Assembly (NCBI RefSeq): GCF_018138715.1
Contig: NZ_JAGSHX010000006.1
Location: 3,410,001-3,474,000, forward strand
DNA: 64,000 nucleotides
Direction of reading: 5' to 3'
DNA from: Streptomyces asiaticus
GTDB lineage: Bacteria; Actinomycetota; Actinomycetes; Streptomycetales; Streptomycetaceae
The notes below the pieces were generated by a model. The model made no database searches and was not told the origin of the DNA. It was given only the letters and a program-made list of their open reading frames with translations. Position 1 is the first letter of the stretch. Every line of letters starts with the position of its first letter. A program made the position numbers and the translations under genes. This document shows positions 7,896 to 15,644 of this stretch, piece after piece.

Positions 7896-8819
7896 ATGGC
7901 TCCACCACGTGGGAAAGACACCAATAGCAGAGAAATAGCCAAAATGGGCCCAAGCCGCCGCGCTCTTCTCGCCGGCGGTGCGGCCCTGGGCCTGCTGGGC
8001 GCGGCCGGCTGTAGCCGGGTGTCCGGCTCGGGCGCCAAGGACGGGGGCAATCTGCTGGAGCGACTCCGGTCGCAAGGGACGGTCCGGCTGGGAATTGCGG
8101 GGGAGATCCCATTCGGCTACATCGACGAGAACGGCGAGTTCACCGGCGAGGCGCCGGAGATCGCGAAAGTCATCTTCAAGCGGCTGGGGGTGCCCAAGGT
8201 CCAGCCGGTGCCGACCGAGTTCGGCTCGCTCATCCCGGGCCTTCGCTCGCAGCAGTTCGACGTGGTCTCGGCGGGGATGTACATCAACCCCGAGCGCTGC
8301 GCCCAAGTGATCTTCTCGGACCCCGACTACCGCATGCGTGACGCGTTCATCGTGCGCAAGGGGAACCCCAAGAATCTGCACAATTACGAAGACATCTTCA
8401 AGAAGAAGGCCAAAATGGCCACCGGCACCGCCTACGCCGAGATCGGCTACGCGGAGGACGTCGGGATCAAGCAGAGCGACATGCTGATCCTCCCCGACCA
8501 GCTGGCCGGGCTGCTGGCCGTGGAACAGGGCCGGGCCGATGTCTTCGCGGGCACGACCGTGACCGTGCACAACGTGGTGAAGCAGCGGAACAGCCGGCTG
8601 GCCGAGGCCACCGAGCCGTTCCAGGCATACGTCGACGGCAAACCGGACATCGGCGCCGGCGGCTTCGCCTTCCGGCCGGAGGAGACCAAGCTCCGGGACG
8701 CCTTCAACGTCGAGCTGCACAAGATGAAGAAGAGCGGCGAGCTGCTGCGGATCGTGCGGCCCTTCGGCTTCACCAAGGAAGAGATGACCGATCTGACCGC
8801 CAAGGAGCTGTGCTCATGA
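7896..8819 (+). CDS. ehuB: ABC transporter substrate-binding lipoprotein, EhuB type
   Basis: Polar-amino-acid-type solute-binding protein closely resembling the ectoine/hydroxyectoine receptor EhuB. The signal region has paired arginines before a hydrophobic stretch and the lipobox LGAAGC, so the mature protein should be a lipoprotein. The body (GTVRLGIAGEIPFGYID onward) is a type II periplasmic-binding fold. I chose ATG 7896, as in remembered Streptomyces homologues; ATG 7944 is an alternative and neither has a strong ribosome site. Bases 7898-7912 are identical to part of the repeat at 57954-57968, so the first codons may come from a dispersed element. The stop overlaps ehuC (ATGA). Confidence 0.87.
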   Translation: MAPPRGKDTNSREIAKMGPSRRALLAGGAALGLLGAAGCSRVSGSGAKDGGNLLERLRSQGTVRLGIAGEIPFGYIDENGEFTGEAPEIAKVIFKRLGVPKVQPVPTEFGSLIPGLRSQQFDVVSAGMYINPERCAQVIFSDPDYRMRDAFIVRKGNPKNLHNYEDIFKKKAKMATGTAYAEIGYAEDVGIKQSDMLILPDQLAGLLAVEQGRADVFAGTTVTVHNVVKQRNSRLAEATEPFQAYVDGKPDIGAGGFAFRPEETKLRDAFNVELHKMKKSGELLRIVRPFGFTKEEMTDLTAKELCS

Positions 8820-9568
8820 CGGCCGGGCTGTGGGAAAACTGGCTTCTTCCGGGCGTCTGGATCACCATCCAGCTGACCCTGTACAGCGCGGTCTTCGCGG
8901 CCGTCGTGGCGTTCGGCATCGGGATCGCGCGCACCTCCCGGCTGTGGATCGTCCGCTTTCTGACCGGCTTCTATGTGGAGGTCTTCCGCGGCACCTCGGC
9001 CCTGGTGCTGATGTTCTGGCTGTTCTTCGTGATGCCACTGGCCTTCCAGTTCCAGCTGGTGCCGATGTGGGCCGCGGTGCTGGCGCTCGGCCTCACCTAC
9101 GGGGCGTACGGCTCGGAGATCGTGCGTGGCGGGATCGCCGCGGTGGCCCCGGCGCAGCGTGAGGCGGCCATCGCGCTCAGCTTCACGCCCGCGCAGCGGA
9201 TGCGCCGGGTGATCCTGCCGCAGGCGATCCCGGAGATGATCCCGCCCTTCAACAATCTGCTGATCGAGCTGCTGAAGGCGACCGCCCTGGTCTCCGCGGT
9301 GAGCGTCGCCGACATCACCTTCGCCGCCCAGCTCTCGCGGCTGGCGACCGGTGACAGCCTGGAGATCTACGCGATCATCCTGGTCCTCTACTTCGTGCTG
9401 GCCTTCGTCCTCACCCGGCTGATGCGGCTGCTGGAGCGGCGCGCCAAGGCGGGCATCGGCCAGGCCCCCGTGAAGTCCGGCAAGGGCCCGCTGATCACCC
9501 GGAAGCTGTCCGCGCGCCAGGAGGCCGAGCAGTCGTCCAACATCATCACGGCGGGAGGTGCCCAGTGA
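8816..9568 (+). CDS. ehuC: ABC transporter permease, EhuC type
   Basis: 250-residue inner-membrane permease of the polar amino acid/opine type with about five hydrophobic segments. The cytoplasmic EAA loop that docks the ATPase is seen as QREAAIALSFTPAQRMRR followed by ILPQAIPEMIPP. The ATG overlaps the ehuB stop (ATGA) and AAGGAG lies upstream, so translation is coupled. The C-terminal tail of about 35 residues is basic and Ser-rich. It forms the membrane channel with EhuD. Confidence 0.9.
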   Translation: MTAGLWENWLLPGVWITIQLTLYSAVFAAVVAFGIGIARTSRLWIVRFLTGFYVEVFRGTSALVLMFWLFFVMPLAFQFQLVPMWAAVLALGLTYGAYGSEIVRGGIAAVAPAQREAAIALSFTPAQRMRRVILPQAIPEMIPPFNNLLIELLKATALVSAVSVADITFAAQLSRLATGDSLEIYAIILVLYFVLAFVLTRLMRLLERRAKAGIGQAPVKSGKGPLITRKLSARQEAEQSSNIITAGGAQ

Positions 9569-10215
9569 GCTGGAACTGGGATGTGGCGAAGGACTTCCTC
9601 CCCGAGCTGGGCAACGGGCTGCTGATCACCCTCGAGGCGACCGCCCTGGGCTCGGTCCTGGCGTTCGCGCTCGGGCTGGTGTGGGCGATGGCCTTCCGCT
9701 CGCCGACCCGCTTCATACGCTGGCCGGTGGCGGCGGTCGTGGAGTTCATCCGCAACACTCCGCTGCTGGTGCAGCTGTTCTTCTTCTACTACGTGCTGCC
9801 GACCTGGGACATCAAGTTCTCGGCGCTCACCACCGGGGTGATCGCGCTCGGGCTGCACTACTCGACGTACACCGCCGAGGTCTACCGGGCCGGTATCGAC
9901 GGTGTGCCCAAGGGCCAGTGGGAGGCGGCGACCGCGCTCAGCCTCTCCCGCGGCCGTACCTGGACCGCGGTGATCCTGCCGCAGGCCATTCGCCGGGTGG
10001 TGCCCGCACTGGGCAACTACGTCATCGCGATGCTGAAGGACTCCCCGATGCTCGCGCTGATCGGCGTCGTCGACATGTTGCAGAAGGCGCGCGCGGAGGG
10101 CGCGTCGTCCTTCCAGTACATCGAGCCCTACACGATGGTCGGCATCGCCTTCATCGTCATCGCCTATCCGGCTTCCCTTCTGATGCGAGCCCTGGAGCGT
10201 CGTCTTGGCCACTGA
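9565..10215 (+). CDS. ehuD: ABC transporter permease, EhuD type
   Basis: 216-residue permease paired with EhuC. Its EAA loop reads QWEAATALSLSRGRTW followed by VILPQAIRRVVPA. It starts with GTG in a GTGA overlap with the ehuC stop. The upstream hydrophobic segments and the NTPLLVQLFFFYYVLP stretch are typical of the HisM/GlnP permease family. Part of a contiguous B-C-D-A operon. Confidence 0.9.
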   Translation: MSWNWDVAKDFLPELGNGLLITLEATALGSVLAFALGLVWAMAFRSPTRFIRWPVAAVVEFIRNTPLLVQLFFFYYVLPTWDIKFSALTTGVIALGLHYSTYTAEVYRAGIDGVPKGQWEAATALSLSRGRTWTAVILPQAIRRVVPALGNYVIAMLKDSPMLALIGVVDMLQKARAEGASSFQYIEPYTMVGIAFIVIAYPASLLMRALERRLGH

Positions 10216-11008
10216 AACCGACCACACGAACCCTGCCGTGGACGGCAGTGAACTGATCCGCTTCGACCAGGTGACCAAGCGCTTCGGCAGCAACACGGTC
10301 CTGGACAACCTCGACTTCTCGGTCTCCTCCGGTAAGCACGTCACCCTGATCGGCCCCTCGGGATCGGGCAAGACCACGATCCTGCGGCTGCTGATGACGC
10401 TGATCAAGCCGGACGAGGGCACGATCAAGGTCGACGGCGACTACCTGACCCATGAGGACAGGGCCGGCAAGCTGGTCCCGGCGGGCGAGAAGCACACCAG
10501 AGAGGTGCGCAAGAAGATCGGAATGGTCTTCCAGCAGTTCAACCTCTTCCCCAATATGCGGGTGCTGCGGAACATCACCGAGGCCCCGGTGAACGTGCTG
10601 GGCCTCAGCAAGGACGAGGCCGAGACCCGTGCCCGGGAGCTGCTCGACCTGGTCGGCCTCGGCGACAAGTGCGACGCGTACCCGACGCAGCTGTCCGGCG
10701 GTCAGCAGCAGCGGGTGGCGATCGCCCGGGCGCTGGCGATGCGGCCGCAGGTGATGCTGCTGGACGAGGTGACGTCGGCGCTGGACCCGGAGCTGGTGGC
10801 CGGGGTGCTGGACGTGCTGCGTGACATCGCGCACACGACGGACATCACCATGCTCTGTGTCACCCATGAGATGAACTTCGCGCGGGACATCTCCGACGAT
10901 GTACTGATGTTCGACGCGGGCCGGGTGATCGAGTCCGGACCGCCGGAGAAGATCTTCACCGAGCCGGAGCACGAGCGGACGAGGGAGTTCCTGAGCGCGG
11001 TTCTCTGA
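10205..11008 (+). CDS. ehuA: ABC transporter ATP-binding protein, EhuA type
   Basis: 267-residue ATPase. Walker A GPSGSGKTT, signature LSGGQQQRVAIARAL, Walker B VMLLDEVTSAL and the H-loop VTHEM are all present. It energises the EhuBCD importer. The start appears to be TTG, overlapping ehuD by 11 bases; the Asp/Asn-rich first 15 residues are variable, so a slightly later start cannot be ruled out. A strong hairpin follows about 90 bases downstream, which probably ends the operon. Confidence 0.9.
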   Translation: MATETDHTNPAVDGSELIRFDQVTKRFGSNTVLDNLDFSVSSGKHVTLIGPSGSGKTTILRLLMTLIKPDEGTIKVDGDYLTHEDRAGKLVPAGEKHTREVRKKIGMVFQQFNLFPNMRVLRNITEAPVNVLGLSKDEAETRARELLDLVGLGDKCDAYPTQLSGGQQQRVAIARALAMRPQVMLLDEVTSALDPELVAGVLDVLRDIAHTTDITMLCVTHEMNFARDISDDVLMFDAGRVIESGPPEKIFTEPEHERTREFLSAVL

Positions 11009-11100
11009 GCTCTCGGCCGGACCGGGCCCGGCGCCTGCCGGGCAGAACATCCGGCCCCACCGGGCAGATCATCCGGCGCTCGCCGGGCCCGGTTCGGCGC

Positions 11101-11127
11101 TGCCCCCGCGACCCTCCCGCGGGGGCA
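11101..11127 (+). terminator. Hairpin terminator downstream of ehuA
   Basis: Perfect 10-bp inverted repeat (TGCCCCCGCG with CGCGGGGGCA) and 7-base loop, in the intergenic stretch after ehuA and before the IclR gene. It probably separates the transport operon from its regulator. Confidence 0.6.
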
Positions 11128-11268
11128 CGCCGCTGTCATATGCCGAGGACATACGCCCCTGCTGACCGGGGCCGATGCGCCTCGGCAATATCCTCAACAG
11201 CCGATCCGGATAAGCCCCTTGGCGGTTATCGTGATACAAAGCCACGCCAACCTGCGAGGGGGGAAATC

Positions 11269-12030
11269 GTGGCGCTCAGGCCCGAGCCGACCGCGCCGTT
11301 CCACTCGGTGCAGCACGCCCTCCGCATCCTGGAGGTCGTCGCCAAACACGCGTCCGGCGTCAGCGACATCATGCTGGCCAGGGAGACCCGGCTACCGGCC
11401 CACCAGCTCGCCGATCTGCTGCGGATGCTGCGCCGCGAGGGCTATGTGGAACAGATCGCCGACGGCGCCTACGTCGGTGGCAACGCCCTGACCCTGCTGG
11501 GCTCCGCCGCCCCCGACCGCGGCCACGCCGTACAGGACAAGCTCCAGCAGTCGCTCATCACCCTGCGCGACTCGGTGGGCGCGGCGGTCTACCTCAGCCG
11601 CTATGTGGACGGCGAAATCAAGATCACGCAGTATGCGGACGGGCCCCGCACCCCCAAGGTCAACGAGTGGGTGGACTTCCGCTCCGCCGCCCACGCCATG
11701 GCGCTCGGCAAATGCCTGCTCACCCAGCTCGACCACGACAGCCGCCGCGATCACCTCGCCCGCCACAAGACGGTCCGGCTCACCTCCCGGACCACCACCA
11801 ACGAGAAGGTGCTGTTCCGCAAGCTGGACAGCCAGCCCGCCACGGTGCCCGTCCTCGACCTCCAGGAATACGCGGTCGGCACGGTCTGTGCGGCGGTCCC
11901 GATCAGCGCCGGGCGTTCCGTGGGCTGCCTGGCCCTCTCCCTCCCGCTGGCCCATGCCCACCGGCTCCGCCAGGCCGCCGACACGCTGAACCGCGAGGCG
12001 GCCCCGATGCTGCTCTCCCTGTCCATCTGA
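11269..12030 (+). CDS. IclR family transcriptional regulator
   Basis: 253 residues. N-terminal winged-helix domain (about 10-70, HSVQHALRILEVVAKHASGV) and a C-terminal IclR effector-binding domain (about 85-250). The start is GTG 11269, with a purine-rich GAGGGGGG ribosome site ahead of it; an upstream in-frame start at 11140 would add a non-conserved basic leader. IclR proteins usually control nearby catabolic operons, so it likely senses the substrate or product of the racemase/amidase/Ehu island. No palindrome is obvious in its own promoter. Confidence 0.88.
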   Translation: MALRPEPTAPFHSVQHALRILEVVAKHASGVSDIMLARETRLPAHQLADLLRMLRREGYVEQIADGAYVGGNALTLLGSAAPDRGHAVQDKLQQSLITLRDSVGAAVYLSRYVDGEIKITQYADGPRTPKVNEWVDFRSAAHAMALGKCLLTQLDHDSRRDHLARHKTVRLTSRTTTNEKVLFRKLDSQPATVPVLDLQEYAVGTVCAAVPISAGRSVGCLALSLPLAHAHRLRQAADTLNREAAPMLLSLSI

Positions 12031-12091
12031 GCCCACCTGAGCGTGGTCAGAAGCACCCCTCCGGACCAGGTAGTATTTATGTCGTCAGCAG

Positions 12092-12165
12092 GCGCCGCTA
12101 GCTCAGTTGGTTAGAGCAGCTGACTCTTAATCAGCGGGTCCGGGGTTCGAGTCCCTGGCGGCGCA
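12092..12165 (+). tRNA. tRNA-Lys (anticodon CTT)
   Basis: Complete 74-nt cloverleaf. Acceptor stem GCGCCGC/GCGGCGC with discriminator A, D-loop GCTCAGTTGGTTAGAGC, anticodon arm GCTGA-CTCTTAA-TCAGC with CTT at 12126-12128, and T-arm containing GGTTCGAGTCC. CCA is not encoded. TAGTAT upstream could be the -10 element. An identical gene lies at 46641. Confidence 0.97.
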
Positions 12166-12179
12166 CAACTGATCAAGCG

Positions 12180-12214
12180 AATGGCCCGGGTGCTCTCGAC
12201 AGCCCCGGGCCATT
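12180..12214. terminator. Hairpin terminator after tRNA-Lys, shared with the convergent DUF2277 gene
   Basis: Perfect 11-bp stem (AATGGCCCGGG with CCCGGGCCATT) with a 13-base loop. It sits between the tRNA and the stop codon of the convergent minus-strand gene. Confidence 0.6.
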
Positions 12215-12432
12215 CAGCGTGCTGCCCCACCGCGCACCTCGAGCGAGTCCAGCAGCTCCCCCGTGGCGGCGGCGATGGCCTCGACCGCCTTGTCGAACGC
12301 CTCCGCGTTATGGGCGGCCGGCTGGCGGAAGCCGGAGATCTTCCGGACGTACTGGAGGGCCGCGGCGCGCATATCGGCCTCGGTGACGGAGTCGGCGTAC
12401 GGCGGGCGGAGCGTCTTGATGGATCTGCACAT
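12214..12432 (-). CDS. DUF2277 family small protein
   Basis: 72 residues starting MCRSIKTLRPPYADSVTEAD, which matches the short actinobacterial DUF2277 family (MCR-I-L-P P at the N-terminus and a central RKISG-R-P segment). No function is known to me. The longer upstream frame runs through a dispersed GC-rich repeat and is not part of the protein. Confidence rests on the near full-length family match. Confidence 0.85.
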   Translation of the reverse strand: MCRSIKTLRPPYADSVTEADMRAAALQYVRKISGFRQPAAHNAEAFDKAVEAIAAATGELLDSLEVRGGAAR

Positions 12433-12491
12433 ACTGACGACGGTACGCCGGGGGTACGACAGCCCCCTGGGCCGTGGCGGATCTTTCCCCA

Positions 12492-12534
12492 CCCCGCCCC
12501 TTCCCGATACCAGGGGCTCCGCCCCTGGACCCCC
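12492..12534. repeat. Half copy of a GC-rich inverted-repeat element (copy A)
   Basis: The 16-base arm CCCCGCCCCTTCCCGA at 12492-12507 is identical to the left arm of the elements at 38654 and (15 of 15 comparable bases) 57923. It is followed by the internal hairpin CCAGGGGC-TCC-GCCCCTGG (12510-12528) and a C run. The right arm is missing, so this looks like a truncated copy in the 234-base gap between the alpha/beta hydrolase and DUF2277 genes. Confidence 0.65.
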
Positions 12535-12666
12535 GGGCCGACGAGCGGCCGTGTCGCCGTGTCGCCGGGAACAGCTCACCGGCCAGGACATCCCCGCGCA
12601 CATCCCGGTCGCCCGGCCGGGGTCCGGGTCGGAGCCCCACCACGCGGCGGAGCGGCATATCGATGC

Positions 12667-13521
12667 CTAGGCCGGCTCGGGGCCGTCCAGGACGAAGGCG
12701 CGGATCAGGTCGGCCAGGGGGCCCGGCTGGTCCTGGGGGATCAGGGTGTAGCTGTCGGGGATCTCCGCCAGGCTGCCGCGGGGCAGCAGACCGGCCAGGC
12801 GGAGGCCGTGCTCGGGCGGCATGACGCGGTCCTCGGACGCCCAGGCCACCAGGGCGGGGCGGTCGAAGGTGCGCAGGGCCTCGGCCCAGTGGAGCAGCTC
12901 GTTCACCGGTGGCACGCCGAGGACGTACTTCCGCAGGTCGCGGCGGACCTCCGGGGAGGTCCACAGCGGCTGGAACCAGGCGTCCATCACCTCGCGGTCC
13001 ACCGGGCGCTTGGTCATCCAGCCCCAGGTCATCGGCAGCCGGCGCAGGGGGGCGAGCCTCAGCAGCTTGAAGGCGGCGTTGAGTCCGCCCGGCAGCTTCG
13101 CGGCCAGCCGCAGATTCCTGCCGGGCAGCCCGGGCGGGTAGTTCTCGAACGCCTCACAGGAGGTGATCACCAGTCGGCCGATCCGCAGGTCGCGGCCGTC
13201 GGCGATCAGCGCCTGCGCGCCGCCCCAGTCGTTCATGGCCAGCGTGACATCCGTAAGGTCGAGCCGGTCCAGGAACTCGGCGACCAGCCGGGCCACCCCG
13301 AGCACCGACAGATCCGCGTCGGGCCGCATCGGGCGGCGGTGCCCGCCCAGGGGGAGGGTGGGGACGACACAGCGGATGTCGGGGGCCAGCGCGGCGACCA
13401 CCTCGCGCCACAGGGAGCCGTCCATGGCGACGCCGTGCAGCAGGACCGCGACGGGGCCCTCGCCTCCCGTGTCCTCGTACTCGATGGTGCCTGCCGAGAG
13501 TTCCACCTCGAGATGCGGCAT
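12667..13521 (-). CDS. Alpha/beta hydrolase (haloalkane dehalogenase/epoxide hydrolase-like nucleophile)
   Basis: 284 residues of the alpha/beta-hydrolase fold. The oxyanion motif is VLLHGVAMDG and the nucleophile elbow reads AMNDWGGAQ, which places Asp98 where serine hydrolases have Ser. DWGG is typical of haloalkane dehalogenases and epoxide hydrolases; the actual substrate is unknown. ATG 13521 gives the usual family N-terminus; a GTG at 13548 overlaps the stop of the upstream phosphopantetheinyl transferase gene as GTGA, so a 9-residue longer form and translational coupling are possible. Probably one transcript with that gene. Confidence 0.82.
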   Translation of the reverse strand: MPHLEVELSAGTIEYEDTGGEGPVAVLLHGVAMDGSLWREVVAALAPDIRCVVPTLPLGGHRRPMRPDADLSVLGVARLVAEFLDRLDLTDVTLAMNDWGGAQALIADGRDLRIGRLVITSCEAFENYPPGLPGRNLRLAAKLPGGLNAAFKLLRLAPLRRLPMTWGWMTKRPVDREVMDAWFQPLWTSPEVRRDLRKYVLGVPPVNELLHWAEALRTFDRPALVAWASEDRVMPPEHGLRLAGLLPRGSLAEIPDSYTLIPQDQPGPLADLIRAFVLDGPEPA

Positions 13522-13544
13522 GGCGCCGACCTTACCCGGGGTGA

Positions 13545-14378
13545 TCACCCCAGAGGCAGACCGGCCAGCGTCACCGCCGGACGCGCCGCGCCGCCGGACG
13601 CGGCCTCGTCCCGTACGCCCTCGTCCCTCACGGCGACCGCCGCGTAGTAGCCGGGCGGGGCGTCGAGGTCGGCGAAGGTCCAGCCGTGCGGGCCGGGCGG
13701 GGCGCCGGCCGGGGCCAGGCCATCGGCGAGCCCGACGTGGTGGGCGCCGATCCCGCCCGGCAGCCCGGTGCCGATGCCCTTGAGATACGCCTCCTTACGG
13801 ACCCAGCAGCCCAGGAACGCCTCCTCCCGCAGCTCCTCCGGAAGCGCGTCGATCGCAGCCCGCTCCTCGGGGTGCAACTGCCCGACAAGACCCGTCAGCC
13901 GGGCCCCGGTGCGCCCGGGGTCCCGCTCCTCGACATCGGCGCCCACGGGCGCCCCTGCGACGGCGCACAGGGCCGCGTCGCCGGAGTGGGACAGGGAGAA
14001 GTGCAGCGCGTCCTCGCCCGCCAGGGCAGGGCGGCCGTGCGGCTTCTCGCAGTCCGGCATGCCGCAGGTCTCCCGGGTGAACGCGACCTCGGCCGGGGCG
14101 ATGCCGAGATAGCCGCCGAGCAGCATCCGCAGCCCCACATGGGAGGTCACATAGCGCTCGCGCGCCATATCCGACCGCAGCCGCGCCGCGCGCTCGCGCT
14201 CCTGCTCGTCCAGCATGCCCTCCGCGACGGCGGCGGCAGCGGCGGCGTACGGCGGGATCCGCAGCAGCCATACGGCCACCTCGCCGGGGCCGGGGCGGTC
14301 CCCGGGGCCGGGCAGGGCGCGGACCGGGGCCCATCGCCGGGGCTCGGGTGCGGGTTGAGCCGGGCTGGTGAAGGACAC
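13545..14378 (-). CDS. 4'-phosphopantetheinyl transferase (Sfp/EntD type)
   Basis: 277 residues. The two hallmark motifs are present: VGADVEERDP (magnesium and CoA binding) and WVRKEAYLKGIGTGL. The enzyme transfers phosphopantetheine from CoA to a serine of carrier proteins. The two acyl carrier proteins at 21290 and 32900 are natural candidates, although such enzymes are often global. The GTG start lies ten bases after a G-rich ribosome site. Frame upstream of this GTG lacks family features. Confidence 0.9.
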   Translation of the reverse strand: MSFTSPAQPAPEPRRWAPVRALPGPGDRPGPGEVAVWLLRIPPYAAAAAAVAEGMLDEQERERAARLRSDMARERYVTSHVGLRMLLGGYLGIAPAEVAFTRETCGMPDCEKPHGRPALAGEDALHFSLSHSGDAALCAVAGAPVGADVEERDPGRTGARLTGLVGQLHPEERAAIDALPEELREEAFLGCWVRKEAYLKGIGTGLPGGIGAHHVGLADGLAPAGAPPGPHGWTFADLDAPPGYYAAVAVRDEGVRDEAASGGAARPAVTLAGLPLG

Positions 14379-14656
14379 TGTTCGGTTTCCCCCCGTGCTA
14401 TCGGCCGATGATGCGCTCGCTGTGGACGTACTGACGGTACAGCGGCGCGCGCGGCACGCCGTGAGTGCCCCGCCGTCGGAACGCGCCACCACGACCGCTT
14501 CACACGCCCCCAACACCCCTGCCACAAGGCCGCGTTGCCGATCGCGGACACCCGGTGACTTAGGCCACGTTCGCCTTCCGGCCGACGCGGTCACCTGTCA
14601 GTCCGCACTACGATCGCGCACGTCCGGGCACGATCGGTGATGGGGGTTTGACGACC

Positions 14657-15568
14657 ATGGCGACGGGATTCCTGGCCAAGGCGGCCTCAGCGGTGGCCCT
14701 CCCGGTGGCACCGCTGTACGGCGCCTTCCTCTCGTACATGATCTTCCACCCGCCCCGCAGACCGCATCACAAGACCCCCGCCGACCTCGGGCTGACCAGC
14801 ACCGACGTCAACGTTCCGCTGAACGGGCAGCAGGGCCGCGGGCTGCATGTCTGGCTCATCCCCGGCGACGCCGAGCGGGTCGTGGTGCTCGGCCACGGCC
14901 TGGGGCTCAGCAAGTCCGCGAGCCTGGCGCACGCGCGGCTGCTCAGCGAGGCGGGCTACACGGTCGCCATGTTCGACCACCGCAACCACGGTAAGAGCGT
15001 CGCGGACCGGGCGGGCTGGGGCATGAGCGACCGCCACACCGACGATGTGGTCGCCGTGGTGCGGCACATGCGGTCGATGGACGAGTACGCCGCGGCGCGC
15101 ATCGCGATCTACGGCTTCTCGATCTCGACCTTCCCCTCGTTCTACATGCTCAAGAGGGAGGACTGCCCGGTCGACGCGGTGGTCTTCGACAGCGGCCCGG
15201 CGCTGGAGCTGGCCCCGCTGTTCCGGAACTTCGTCGCGGCCGGCGGGGTGCCCATCCCCGGCCCGCTGGGCGCCGGCCCCTCCCGCCCGGTCGTGGAGTC
15301 GGTCGCCTCGTCGGCGGCGGTGGCGATGCTGCGGGTGCAGTGGCCGCCGCCGCTCGGGGGCGCGTACGAGCGCACCCCGATGCTCTTCCTGGCCGGTGAG
15401 CGCGACACCATGATCCCCGCCTCGGGGGTACGGGCGCTGGCCGAGCGCTATCCGCTGGCCGAGGTGCACACCCTGCCGGACACCGAGCACCTTCAGGGCA
15501 TCAAGACGCAGCCGGAGACGTACGCGGCGACCGTCCTGGGCTTCCTGGAGCGGACGCTCAAGGACTGA
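14657..15568 (+). CDS. Alpha/beta hydrolase with N-terminal membrane segment
   Basis: 303 residues. Residues about 8-33 are hydrophobic (signal anchor), then an alpha/beta-hydrolase domain with VVLGHGLGLSKSAS, FDHRNHG and the elbow YGFSIST (nucleophilic Ser). A late Asp in GERDTMIP and His in DTEHLQG complete a plausible triad. It is clearly paralogous to the protein at 17457-18386, sharing the same anchor, FDHRNHG and YGFS layout. Start ATG is preceded by GGGGG; TTG 14648 is an alternative. Function beyond esterase/lipase-like is unknown. Confidence 0.85.
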   Translation: MATGFLAKAASAVALPVAPLYGAFLSYMIFHPPRRPHHKTPADLGLTSTDVNVPLNGQQGRGLHVWLIPGDAERVVVLGHGLGLSKSASLAHARLLSEAGYTVAMFDHRNHGKSVADRAGWGMSDRHTDDVVAVVRHMRSMDEYAAARIAIYGFSISTFPSFYMLKREDCPVDAVVFDSGPALELAPLFRNFVAAGGVPIPGPLGAGPSRPVVESVASSAAVAMLRVQWPPPLGGAYERTPMLFLAGERDTMIPASGVRALAERYPLAEVHTLPDTEHLQGIKTQPETYAATVLGFLERTLKD

Positions 15569-15573
15569 CCCTT

Positions 15574-15638
15574 ACGGTGGACCCGGCCGGGCCCGGCCCA
15601 CCGTGAGGAGGCCATGGCGTTCGTAAGGACGCCATGGC
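15574..15638. terminator. Two consecutive hairpins between convergent genes
   Basis: First hairpin 15574-15604: ACGGTGG paired with CCACCGT around a GC-rich inner palindrome. Second hairpin 15611-15638: perfect 10-bp stem GCCATGGCGT/ACGCCATGGC with an 8-base loop. They fill the gap between the rightward hydrolase and leftward carboxylase genes and can act as a bidirectional terminator. Confidence 0.6.
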
Positions 15639-15644
15639 GGCGGG

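Noticed and set aside
7896..11008. Calling the island an ectoine utilisation operon
   Set aside because: The transporter matches Ehu, but the ectoine hydrolase and deacetylase genes are absent, so substrate is left open.
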